Source of the DNA: Chitinophagales bacterium
GTDB lineage: Bacteria; Bacteroidota; Bacteroidia; Chitinophagales; UBA2359
Direction: 5' to 3'
Assembly: GCA_020631035.1 (NCBI GenBank)
Contig: JAHDIA010000164.1
Location: 4,205-10,390, forward strand
DNA length: 6,186 bases
Shown: positions 1 through 5,201 of the stretch, piece by piece
How positions within the stretch are numbered: position 1 is the stretch's first letter
How the letters are laid out: the number at the start of each line of letters is the position of its first letter
Program-made: the position numbers and the translations under genes
The notes under the pieces: model-generated
What the model was told of the DNA's origin: nothing
What the model saw: only the letters and a program-made list of their open reading frames with translations
Database searches by the model: none

Positions 1-447
1 AAAAGATCTAAAAAAATGGTTTCAGGTGGTATGTGTTCAGATGCGATGAATCGCATCTCCTCATCTCCAAAAAATGAAACAACATTTCAAGAGTCAAGTT
101 GTCCCAATAAAAGATCTAAAAAAATGGTTTCAGGTGGTATGTGTTCAGATGCGATGAATCGCACCTCTACAAATAATGTGAAAAATGCTGATGTGAATAG
201 TGTTAGCAAAATGGGAGGAATAACGGGGAATAAAAACCCTATGTTACATAAAAACTTGAGCCGAATTATTCGCTGGTACAAGGGACGAATGTCATTTGAA
301 TCTCGAAAAATACAAATAGATTTTGCTTGGCAACCTCTTTTCTATGACCATATTATTCGCAATGACCATTCTTTGCAGAATATTGTCCAATACATCATAA
401 CCAATCCCCAAAAATGGATAGAAGACGAATTTTGGAATGAAGAATAA
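1..447 (+). CDS. REP-associated / IS200-like Y1 tyrosine transposase (RAYT), C-terminal part
   Basis: The frame is open from the window edge to TAA at 445-447, so the true start and the HUH (His-x-His) metal motif lie upstream. The last 65 residues match the C-terminal half of the Y1 transposase family: a helix LSRIIRWYKGR, then FAWQPLFYDHIIRND, then VQYIITNPQKW. This parallels the E. coli RAYT segment WQPRFWEHAIRN...VDYIYINP, whose Tyr (Y115) is the nucleophile that cuts single-stranded DNA at REP hairpins. The equivalent Tyr here is codon 391-393 (TAC), so the visible half looks intact. Between the missing catalytic core and this helix lies a low-complexity insert of at least 70 residues with two copies of the motif KRSKKMVSGGMCSDAMNR. 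Family assignment is secure. Activity cannot be judged without the N-terminus. The ATG at 16 is inside the repeat and is probably not the real start. No partner gene is visible. Confidence 0.85.
   Translation, partial: KRSKKMVSGGMCSDAMNRISSSPKNETTFQESSCPNKRSKKMVSGGMCSDAMNRTSTNNVKNADVNSVSKMGGITGNKNPMLHKNLSRIIRWYKGRMSFESRKIQIDFAWQPLFYDHIIRNDHSLQNIVQYIITNPQKWIEDEFWNEE
39..58. repeat. REP-like palindrome within the transposase coding sequence (copy 1)
   Basis: AGATGCGA (39-46), loop TGAA (47-50) and TCGCATCT (51-58) form a perfect 8-bp hairpin. The same palindrome occurs at 147-166 with one mismatch in the stem (149/164). It codes for the SDAMNR part of the protein repeat. RAYT enzymes recognise short REP hairpins, so this may be a REP-like element absorbed into the open reading frame; that is inference. 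Confidence 0.7.
147..166. repeat. REP-like palindrome within the transposase coding sequence (copy 2)
   Basis: AGATGCGA (147-154), loop TGAA and TCGCACCT (159-166) form the same hairpin as at 39-58, with an A/C mismatch at 149/164. It sits at the identical place in the second copy of the 36-codon repeat. Confidence 0.65.
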
Positions 448-510
448 TTGTTTTAATAAAAAGATGTTGGTTCGTTTCAATCAACAAAGGCTAAGTAAAA
501 TGGAATAAAT

Positions 511-693
511 GAGTTGATCGGACCGCCGAAGCGGCCAAAATTTGAAGCAGAGATTTTGCGAGATTCAAGGAAAAAAGCACACTGGGCTGGCATTCCAGTC
601 TTAGCAGCGCTAAGGCGAGCATTTTTGACGAAGAAGGTCGTGAAATCTCAAGTCAAATGGCTCTATCGGACCGCCGATGCGGTTATTTTTTTC
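511..693. repeat. Palindrome-rich intergenic element flanked by two 18-nt hairpin repeats
   Basis: An 18-nt motif beginning ATCGGACCGCCGA occurs at 517-534 and 665-682 with one difference. Each copy is itself a hairpin (CCGC-CGAA-GCGG at 523-534; ACCGC-CGAT-GCGGT at 670-683). Between them the arms are complementary in blocks: TTTGA 541-545 with TCAAA 653-657, GAGATTT 550-556 with AAATCTC 643-649, CGA 559-561 with TCG 638-640. Inside lie two further hairpins: ACTGG 581-585 with CCAGT 595-599, and CTTAGC-AGC-GCTAAG at 600-614. The layout is a multi-branched stem. It could be a miniature mobile element, a REP-like target of the upstream transposase, or a structured RNA. The frame open across it (514-765) looks incidental. 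Confidence 0.6.
665..693 (+). terminator. Possible rho-independent terminator at the right end of the element
   Basis: The right hairpin copy (ACCGC 670-674, loop CGAT, GCGGT 679-683) is followed directly by a T-rich run, TATTTTTTT at 684-692. The stem is short (5 bp plus one G-T pair), so termination would be modest. It lies about 220 nt after the transposase stop. The left copy lacks a T run. Confidence 0.4.
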
Positions 694-730
694 GTTTTAC
701 TAAGGAAACATAACTTATTTTTTAAAGAGA

Positions 731-760
731 CAAAACGCCTACAGTATTGTAGGTGTTTTG
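731..760. terminator. Bidirectional rho-independent terminator between convergent genes
   Basis: CAAAACGCCTACA (731-743), loop GTAT and TGTAGGTGTTTTG (748-760) form a 13-bp stem with a single G-T wobble. The AAAA/TTTT ends lie inside the stem, so a U run follows the GC core in both directions. It lies between the plus-strand transposase and the minus-strand phosphoesterase, 62 nt past the latter's stop codon, where a shared terminator is expected. Confidence 0.85.
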
Positions 761-795
761 CATAAAAGTATATTTAGTAGACCATACTAGTTGTA

Positions 796-819
796 TTCTT
801 TGACAAAATTTTCAAAGAA
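796..819 (-). other. AT-rich inverted repeat just after the phosphoesterase stop codon
   Basis: TTCTTTGA (796-803) and TCAAAGAA (812-819) form a perfect 8-bp stem around an 8-nt loop, three bases past the stop codon of the minus-strand gene. It has little GC and no U run. It may protect the mRNA 3' end rather than terminate; the stronger terminator is at 731-760. Confidence 0.4.
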
Positions 820-822
820 CCA

Positions 823-2019
823 CTACTTTCTCATAATGTAAGAGTCTACGGGATTGTTCCAATCTCCAATTGAATAGAAATCAAACCGCATTTGTTCTGA
901 ATTGGCTTCGATGAGCATAGCGCCATGCTTGTCATCGTAACAGAAAACGTCAAAATCTTCGGGATGTTCCAAGGGAAAGACATCGCATTTTAAGGCAGAA
1001 CGTCCTCCAACTCCATTGGTAAAGTAGACAATATCAGAATTGCCAATGGGTTGTATGCGTTCATAAATGTGGTTATGACCAGAAAGTACCACATCTACTC
1101 CCCACTCATCAAAGGGCCATTGCATACCTTGTAAACTACCGTGTTTGCCTGTTGAGTAGGGCGAAATGTGAAAGTACACGATTTGCCAGGTTTTGGTAGA
1201 GTTGGCGAGTTTTTCCTGTAGCCATCCATATTGTTCATCTTCACAACATTCATTGGGCATTTGGTGAGCAAATCCATTGTTTAAAACAAAGAAGTGGACA
1301 TCTCCCTGCTCAAAATCATAATATTCTTCATTACCAGGTAGGGAAAAATAATCCTTGTAGGCTTCCATTTTCCCTGCTGGGTACACATCGTGATTGCCTA
1401 TGGTTGGAAAGAAACGATTTTCTTCTGCTTCGTAAGCTTTACCCATACATATATCAGCAATGGGAGCATCTGGATTGTAGATATAATCACAATAATAATT
1501 GCCCACATACAAGCTGAAATCTTCGGTAGTAGGTGCTCCATAATTGTTGTCTCCCAGAGTAATGATGAAGTCTGCTTCCCAAGAATTGACCATAGAAGAA
1601 ACAATTTGTAAAGTATCAAAAAAGCCACCACCATATGAGCCAATGGCAGCAAAGCGTATAGGCTCGCTGTTCTCATTGGGGTTGCTAGGGTTTTCATTTT
1701 CCCCTTCTAATTCATTTTCGCTATTCCCTTCGTTGGGCGAATTGTTAGAAGAACCAATGGCATATACGACTACTTCCCCATTATCCAAATATATGTAATA
1801 ATGGTTGTCGTATTGACTTAAAGTAATTTCTAAAATGCGATTGTCTGGATAATTATCTTCGATAAAATCAACCAGATAATCAGGATATAAGTCTAAATCC
1901 TCCTCAGTTATTTGAGGCGCATTTGGGTTTGTATTGGTTCCCAATGTATTATCCTTTGTACAAGAAAGCACAAAGGTCATACACATGAGGAAGACCAAGA
2001 GGAGATTTACACATTTCAT
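823..2019 (-). CDS. Lipoprotein with PepSY-like domain and calcineurin-like metallophosphoesterase domain
   Basis: 398 residues. Residues 1-20 are a lipoprotein signal peptide ending in VLSC, with Cys20 as the lipidated residue followed by TKDN, so the protein is predicted to be anchored in the envelope; the acidic start could favour surface exposure, as reported for some Bacteroidota lipoproteins. Residues 37-89 resemble the PepSY-like fold (YLVDFIEDNYPDNRILE, then YYIYLDNGEVVVY). A linker rich in Asn, Glu, Ser and Pro follows (about 90-119). Residues 121-398 are a metallophosphoesterase of the purple acid phosphatase-like type, with GDNNY (156-160), GNHD (208-211), FHISPY (283-288) and GHNHIYER (314-321). 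The first motif, normally GDxG, reads GSYG (127-130), so one metal ligand is missing. Substrate unknown; a phosphomonoester is only a family guess. The start is supported by the signal peptide. It appears monocistronic, and I saw no clear TAnnTTTG box upstream. Confidence 0.88.
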   Translation of the reverse strand: MKCVNLLLVFLMCMTFVLSCTKDNTLGTNTNPNAPQITEEDLDLYPDYLVDFIEDNYPDNRILEITLSQYDNHYYIYLDNGEVVVYAIGSSNNSPNEGNSENELEGENENPSNPNENSEPIRFAAIGSYGGGFFDTLQIVSSMVNSWEADFIITLGDNNYGAPTTEDFSLYVGNYYCDYIYNPDAPIADICMGKAYEAEENRFFPTIGNHDVYPAGKMEAYKDYFSLPGNEEYYDFEQGDVHFFVLNNGFAHQMPNECCEDEQYGWLQEKLANSTKTWQIVYFHISPYSTGKHGSLQGMQWPFDEWGVDVVLSGHNHIYERIQPIGNSDIVYFTNGVGGRSALKCDVFPLEHPEDFDVFCYDDKHGAMLIEANSEQMRFDFYSIGDWNNPVDSYIMRK

Positions 2020-2198
2020 TGACTATCAATCTAGTTTTATCTTTCTTTTACGGAAGTCATGGATTTTGGTTTTGTTAAATTTTGGAGATTTTACTTTTTT
2101 TGTCTTAGAAAAGTGACTTTTTGACTTTTTTTTTGTATCAGAGGCTGATTAAAAGCATCTACTTGTAAGCTTGATACAGAGCCATTAAAATATAGAGT
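2020..2198. other. Gene-free T-rich leader region upstream of the phosphoesterase
   Basis: The stretch is very T-rich on the plus strand, with long T runs around 2094-2134. No TAnnTTTG promoter is evident for the minus-strand gene starting at 2019. A spaced inverted repeat, GTATCA (2135-2140) and TGATAC (2172-2177), encloses a smaller AAGC/GCTT pair and may form a hairpin or a protein site. It presumably holds the phosphoesterase promoter, but I cannot point to it. Confidence 0.4.
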
Positions 2199-2297
2199 AT
2201 GAGTCAATTTGATTGTAAAGCAATGGGAAAAGGAGTATGGTATGCACAACTTTTGTTGTCTGTGTTGGTGTTTTCTCTCACCTTATTTGTTGTTTAA
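2199..2297 (+). CDS. Candidate 32-residue single-pass membrane peptide
   Basis: ATG at 2199 to TAA at 2295 codes for a 32-residue peptide. It has a short polar start (MSQFDCKAMGKGVWY) followed by about 17 hydrophobic residues, AQLLLSVLVFSLTLFVV, at the very C-terminus. This fits a tail-anchored small membrane protein, or the signal-anchor start of a longer protein that has since been frameshifted. No Shine-Dalgarno precedes it, which is usual in Bacteroidota. I do not recognise a family. A shifted frame from ATG 2242 to 2388 (48 codons) has a well-spaced AAAAGGAG at 2228-2235 but codes for an odd Cys/Trp-rich peptide, so I prefer the 2199 frame. Could be chance. Confidence 0.3.
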   Translation: MSQFDCKAMGKGVWYAQLLLSVLVFSLTLFVV

Positions 2298-2489
2298 AAA
2301 TATTATTTATCCCAAAAAAGTTAGAGATGGGGGAGTGTACAAGAAACAATATTTAAAATTGTGGATTATGACTATGGAGATACAATAGGAATATTAAAAA
2401 CAAATGTCTTCATCATTCCAAGTGAGTCAAAACGAAGGAGCTTAACTTTGTATACTACGCCTGGTGGTAGCGATACCTGCTGTTTTTGC
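2199..2489 (+). pseudogene. Possible decayed gene: membrane N-terminus followed by frameshifted fragments
   Basis: Three consecutive frames read like pieces of one protein: the membrane peptide at 2199-2294, then FKNIIYPKKVRDGG in the next frame (about 2293-2334), then a third frame open from 2325 to a stop at 2490-2492. The third frame contains IFKIVDYDYGDTIGILK and NVFIIPSES, has protein-like composition and has no ATG. Two frameshifts would join them. The right end runs straight into the GC-rich element starting near 2460, which may have interrupted the gene. I do not recognise the family, and chance open frames remain a serious alternative. Confidence 0.25.
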
Positions 2490-2625
2490 TAGGGCAATGA
2501 AGCAGGAAGCACCGACGGCTGAGGTCAGGAAGACTAGGGGCGACCTTGCTGAATGCCCTAGCAAAACAGCAAGTACAAGCGGACGACAGGGAGACCCGAA
2601 CAGACGAAGCTCAAAACGTGCTGTT
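2460..2625. repeat. GC-rich structured intergenic element with 18-bp stem and GNRA hairpin
   Basis: The stretch is visibly richer in GC than its surroundings. TGCTGTTTTTGCTAGGGCA (2478-2496) pairs with TGCCCTAGCAAAACAGCA (2554-2571) over 18 bp with a single bulged T. Abutting its 5' foot without a gap is a small hairpin, GGTA-GCGA-TACC (2466-2477), with a GNRA loop. Inside the long stem, AGGTC (2522-2526) can pair with GACCT (2542-2546). Downstream, GGG-AGA-CCC (2589-2597) is another possible hairpin. The arrangement suggests a structured RNA or the palindromic body of a dispersed non-autonomous element. The frame open across it (2464-2670) has a composition I would not expect of a protein. 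I do not recognise a named RNA family. Confidence 0.55.
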
Positions 2626-2668
2626 CAAAAAGTAAAAAAGCCTTCCTTGAGTTATCAAGAAAAGCTTT
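2626..2668 (-). terminator. gyrB rho-independent terminator
   Basis: Read on the minus strand, AAAGCTTTTCTTGA (2668-2655), loop TAAC and TCAAGGAAGGCTTT (2650-2637) form a 14-bp stem containing two G-U pairs, followed by TTTACTTTTT. It starts 25 nt after the gyrB stop codon. On the plus strand the two wobbles become A/C mismatches and there is no U run after the stem, so it is directional for gyrB. Confidence 0.85.
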
Positions 2669-2693
2669 GAATTTTATATCTTGTTAAAGATGT

Positions 2694-4649
2694 TTACACA
2701 TCAATATTGGCATATTTGGCATGTGTTTCGATAAAATGACGTCTAGGTGGAACATCGTCGCCCATCAACATAGAGAATACACGATCTGCCTCGGCAGCAC
2801 TTTCAATGGTCACTCGACGCAACGAACGTCTAGTAGGATCCATAGTGGTTTCCCAAAGTTGCTCGGCATTCATCTCACCCAATCCCTTGTATCGCTGAAT
2901 CTTAACAGAATTGATGTTGCCATTCTCACCAGCCAAGTCTTTGGTCGCTTCCTCACGTTCCTTCTCACTCCAGCAGTAGACTTCTTTTTTACCTCGGTAA
3001 ACCTTGTACAAAGGTGGTTGAGCAATATAAATATAACCTTTCTCGACCAATTCCTTCATTTGACGGAAACAGAAAGTCAAAATCAAGGTACTAATGTGAC
3101 TCCCATCAATATCGGCATCACACATAATAACTACTTTTTTGTAGCGAAGCTTTTCAGTATTGAGGTTTTTATCCTCACCGTGGAATACCCCCAAAGCAGT
3201 AAAGATGTTTTTGATTTCCTCGTTTTCGTAGATTTTGTGTTCCATTGCCTTTTCTACATTCAAAATCTTACCACGCAATGGCAAGATGGCTTGGAAGTGA
3301 CGGTCACGACCTTGCTTGGCAGTTCCACCTGCCGAATCTCCCTCGACCAAGAACAACTCACACTTATCGGCATCCTTACTAGAACAATCAGCCAATTTTC
3401 CAGGCAATCCACCACTGCTAAATGCCCCTTTTCTTTGAACCAAATCACGCGCTTTACGGGCAGCATAACGAGCTTGAGCAGCCAAGGCAACTTTTTGCAT
3501 GATTTGTTTGGCATCTTTGGGGTTTTCTTCCAAGAAATTGACCAAAGCTTGACCAACAATGGTTTCGACCACACCAGTTACCTCTGAGTTACCCAATTTG
3601 GTTTTGGTTTGTCCTTCAAATTGTGGTTCGGGTACCTTTATAGAAATAAGTGCAGTCAGACCTTCTCTAAAGTCATCACCTGTAATGTCAAATTTGAGCT
3701 TAGAAAAATGACCGTTTTTGTCACCATAACTTTTGAGGTTACGGGTCAATGCACGACGAAAACCCGATACGTGGGTTCCCCCCTCAATGGTATTGATATT
3801 GTTGACATAAGAGTGAATGTTCTCGTTGTAAGTGGTATTGTATTGAAGCGCAACCTCAACTTGTACCCCTTCTCTTCCTCCTTCCATATACACAGGACGT
3901 TCAATCATTGGTGTTCTGGTTTCGTCCAAATATTGAACGAACTCAATTAGCCCACCTTCCGAATGAAATATTTCCGATTTGTATGCGCCATTCTCATCTT
4001 TTTCTCTTTTGTCAACAAGGGTCAATTTGATGCCCTTGTTCAAATATGCCAACTCTCGCAAACGAGCCGCTAAGGTATCATAATTGTAAACCAAAACAGT
4101 GAAAATCGAGTTATCGGGCTGGAAAGTGGTCGTTGTACCTGTACGGTCACTGCTTCCAACCTCTTTAACATCATACATAGGCTTACCAATTTGGTATTCT
4201 TGTTGGTATTTTTTACCATCTCTTTCGACCTCAACTTTGAGGTGTGTAGAGAGGGCATTTACACAAGAAACCCCTACACCGTGTAGACCACCAGAGACTT
4301 TATAGGAGTTTTTGTCAAATTTACCACCTGCGTGTAAGACTGTCATAACGACCTCTAGAGCCGAACGTTTCTCTTTTTTGTGCATTTCAACAGGAATCCC
4401 ACGTCCATCATCTGTTACAGTAATAGAATTGTTCTCATTGATAAATACTTCTATCTCACTTGCATATCCTGCCAATGCTTCATCAATGGAGTTATCTACA
4501 ACTTCATAAACGAGGTGGTGTAAACCTTTGACTCCCACATCGCCGATATACATCGCAGGACGTTTCCTAACTGCTTCTAATCCTTCTAGTACCTGAATAC
4601 TCTGGGCACTATATTCTTGAGTTTGTTGAGGCTTTTTATCTTCTGACAT
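2694..4649 (-). CDS. gyrB: DNA gyrase subunit B, complete
   Basis: 651 residues, ATPase subunit of the A2B2 gyrase that introduces negative supercoils; GyrA is not in this window. The GHKL ATPase domain (about 10-225) shows EVVDNSIDEALAG with catalytic Glu49 and Mg-binding Asn53, DDGRGIP at 80-86, and the ATP lid KVSGGLHGVG (117-126). The transducer domain follows (about 226-400), with QTKTKLGNSEV at 347-357. The TOPRIM domain has EGDSAGG (Glu436) and DADIDG (Asp511, 513, 515), the metal ligands used in DNA cleavage. The tail QRYKGLGEMN (585-594) contacts GyrA. Length fits family members that lack the roughly 170-residue enterobacterial insertion. Position 459 is Arg where E. coli has Lys447 (PLRGK versus PLKGK); I read this as natural variation. 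All key residues are present. ATG 4649 gives the expected short N-terminus before the conserved core, preceded by A-rich sequence without a Shine-Dalgarno. It stands alone with its own terminator. Confidence 0.98.
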   Translation of the reverse strand: MSEDKKPQQTQEYSAQSIQVLEGLEAVRKRPAMYIGDVGVKGLHHLVYEVVDNSIDEALAGYASEIEVFINENNSITVTDDGRGIPVEMHKKEKRSALEVVMTVLHAGGKFDKNSYKVSGGLHGVGVSCVNALSTHLKVEVERDGKKYQQEYQIGKPMYDVKEVGSSDRTGTTTTFQPDNSIFTVLVYNYDTLAARLRELAYLNKGIKLTLVDKREKDENGAYKSEIFHSEGGLIEFVQYLDETRTPMIERPVYMEGGREGVQVEVALQYNTTYNENIHSYVNNINTIEGGTHVSGFRRALTRNLKSYGDKNGHFSKLKFDITGDDFREGLTALISIKVPEPQFEGQTKTKLGNSEVTGVVETIVGQALVNFLEENPKDAKQIMQKVALAAQARYAARKARDLVQRKGAFSSGGLPGKLADCSSKDADKCELFLVEGDSAGGTAKQGRDRHFQAILPLRGKILNVEKAMEHKIYENEEIKNIFTALGVFHGEDKNLNTEKLRYKKVVIMCDADIDGSHISTLILTFCFRQMKELVEKGYIYIAQPPLYKVYRGKKEVYCWSEKEREEATKDLAGENGNINSVKIQRYKGLGEMNAEQLWETTMDPTRRSLRRVTIESAAEADRVFSMLMGDDVPPRRHFIETHAKYANIDV

Positions 4650-4700
4650 TTGTTATGTTTTTTCCTAGAAATGAATCGTATATGATTGGGAACGAGTGTG

Positions 4701-4708
4701 CAAAAATA
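4701..4708 (-). promoter_or_regulatory. Proximal gyrB promoter, -7 element TATTTTTG
   Basis: The minus-strand octamer TATTTTTG matches the Bacteroidota -7 consensus TAnnTTTG and ends about 50 nt before the gyrB ATG. No TTG at the usual 17-23 bp spacing upstream was found, so only the -7 half is supported. Confidence 0.5.
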
Positions 4709-4783
4709 CAAAAAAATAAGGGGAATATCTATTATTCAACTACTTTAAAATGAGTCAATAGAAATGAAATTGGGGCAGTGTGT

Positions 4784-4791
4784 CAAACATA
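4784..4791 (-). promoter_or_regulatory. Possible distal gyrB promoter, -7 element TATGTTTG
   Basis: The minus-strand TATGTTTG also fits TAnnTTTG. A near-match TTC lies 18 bp upstream in place of the -33 TTG. It would give a 5' leader of about 130 nt. Weaker than the proximal candidate. Confidence 0.3.
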
Positions 4792-4844
4792 CTCTTTACA
4801 ACGACTTTTGAACCTGAAAAGTTCCCATTTTTGAGGGAGTAATT

Positions 4845-4936
4845 GAGTTGATTGGATTGATTGGGTTGGTTGGTTGATTGGGGAAAATCATACACTAATC
4901 ACATAATCAACCTAATTACTTAATCACATAATCAAC
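4845..4936. repeat. Low-complexity inverted-repeat tract (GATTG / AATC)
   Basis: The left half is a G/T-rich run of GATTG- and GGTTG-like units (4845-4882). The right half contains an identical 16-mer, TAATCACATAATCAAC, at 4896-4911 and 4921-4936. GTTGATT at 4847-4853 and 4873-4879 is the reverse complement of AATCAAC at 4905-4911 and 4930-4936, so the two halves can nest as a long imperfect hairpin. No coding content is seen. The function is unknown; slippage-prone sequence or a repeat boundary is plausible. Confidence 0.7.
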
Positions 4937-4954
4937 ATTTTATCCTGAGCTTGC

Positions 4955-5100
4955 CAAATTATGCTTGATGAACTTGCCGAATCATGGGGCATCGTATGTC
5001 TTTCATGGCTGCATTTTGGCAGCAGTTCGGCGTTCCGATTAGCCAACGCCTGTTTTAGGCTACGTCGTAAATTTCATTCGCCCGCTCATCCTGCGTTTCC
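4955..5100. repeat. GC-rich palindromic intergenic island
   Basis: GAAC-TT-GCCGAA (4970-4981) pairs with TTCGGC-GTTC (5026-5035) in a 10-bp stem with a 2-nt bulge. It encloses GCTGC (5008-5012) and GCAGC (5019-5023). A further hairpin, GCCT-GTTTT-AGGC (5048-5060), follows. Composition differs from the AT-rich tracts on both sides. The frame open across it (4961-5242) overlaps the promoter and start of the next gene and does not look like a protein. Probably a dispersed repeat; I cannot verify copy number from one window. Confidence 0.5.
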
Positions 5101-5167
5101 TTTTTATGTAATTGTTTTTGACAAAGAGCGTTGTATAAGTAGAAAATACCAACACCCAAAAATTGTG

Positions 5168-5175
5168 TATTTTTG
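5168..5175 (+). promoter_or_regulatory. Promoter -7 element TATTTTTG for the Rpn-type gene
   Basis: TATTTTTG matches TAnnTTTG and ends 26 nt before the ATG at 5202, leaving a short leader. It is the same octamer as the proximal gyrB candidate. No correctly spaced -33 TTG is visible. Confidence 0.5.
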
Positions 5176-5201
5176 TATAGATGCACAACAATTGATACAA
5201 A

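Larger units (their letters stand above)
1..168 (+). repeat. 60-bp in-frame direct repeat inside the transposase gene (108-bp period)
   Basis: Positions 1-60 and 109-168 agree at 58 of 60 bases; the differences are at 56/164 and 60/168. The period of 108 bp is exactly 36 codons, so the repeat keeps the reading frame. Copy 1 begins at the window edge, so more copies may lie upstream. The near-identity suggests a recent duplication or ongoing length variation. The intervening 48 nt are unique. Confidence 0.95.

Noticed and set aside
514..765. Plus-strand 83-codon open frame across the palindromic element
   Set aside because: It runs through hairpins, a T-run and the bidirectional terminator. 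Its ends do not match any gene signal, and its content is explained by the repeat element.
2242..2388. 48-codon ORF with a well-placed AAAAGGAG
   Set aside because: The peptide is an unlikely Cys/Trp-rich shifted reading of the membrane segment, and this phylum seldom relies on Shine-Dalgarno sites. Noted only as an alternative.
2464..2670. Plus-strand 68-codon open frame after the decayed region
   Set aside because: It reads through an 18-bp stem and the gyrB terminator and has a polar, unstructured composition. The non-coding structure explains it better.
3273..3275. Arg459 in GyrB in place of E. coli Lys447 as a drug-resistance change
   Set aside because: Arg at this position is conservative and, to my knowledge, occurs naturally in other GyrB proteins. 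The sequence alone does not support a resistance call.
2721..3587. Long plus-strand open frame (288 codons) opposite gyrB
   Set aside because: It is antisense to the TOPRIM-coding part of gyrB, whose identity is certain. Codon bias of a conserved gene commonly leaves such an antisense frame open.
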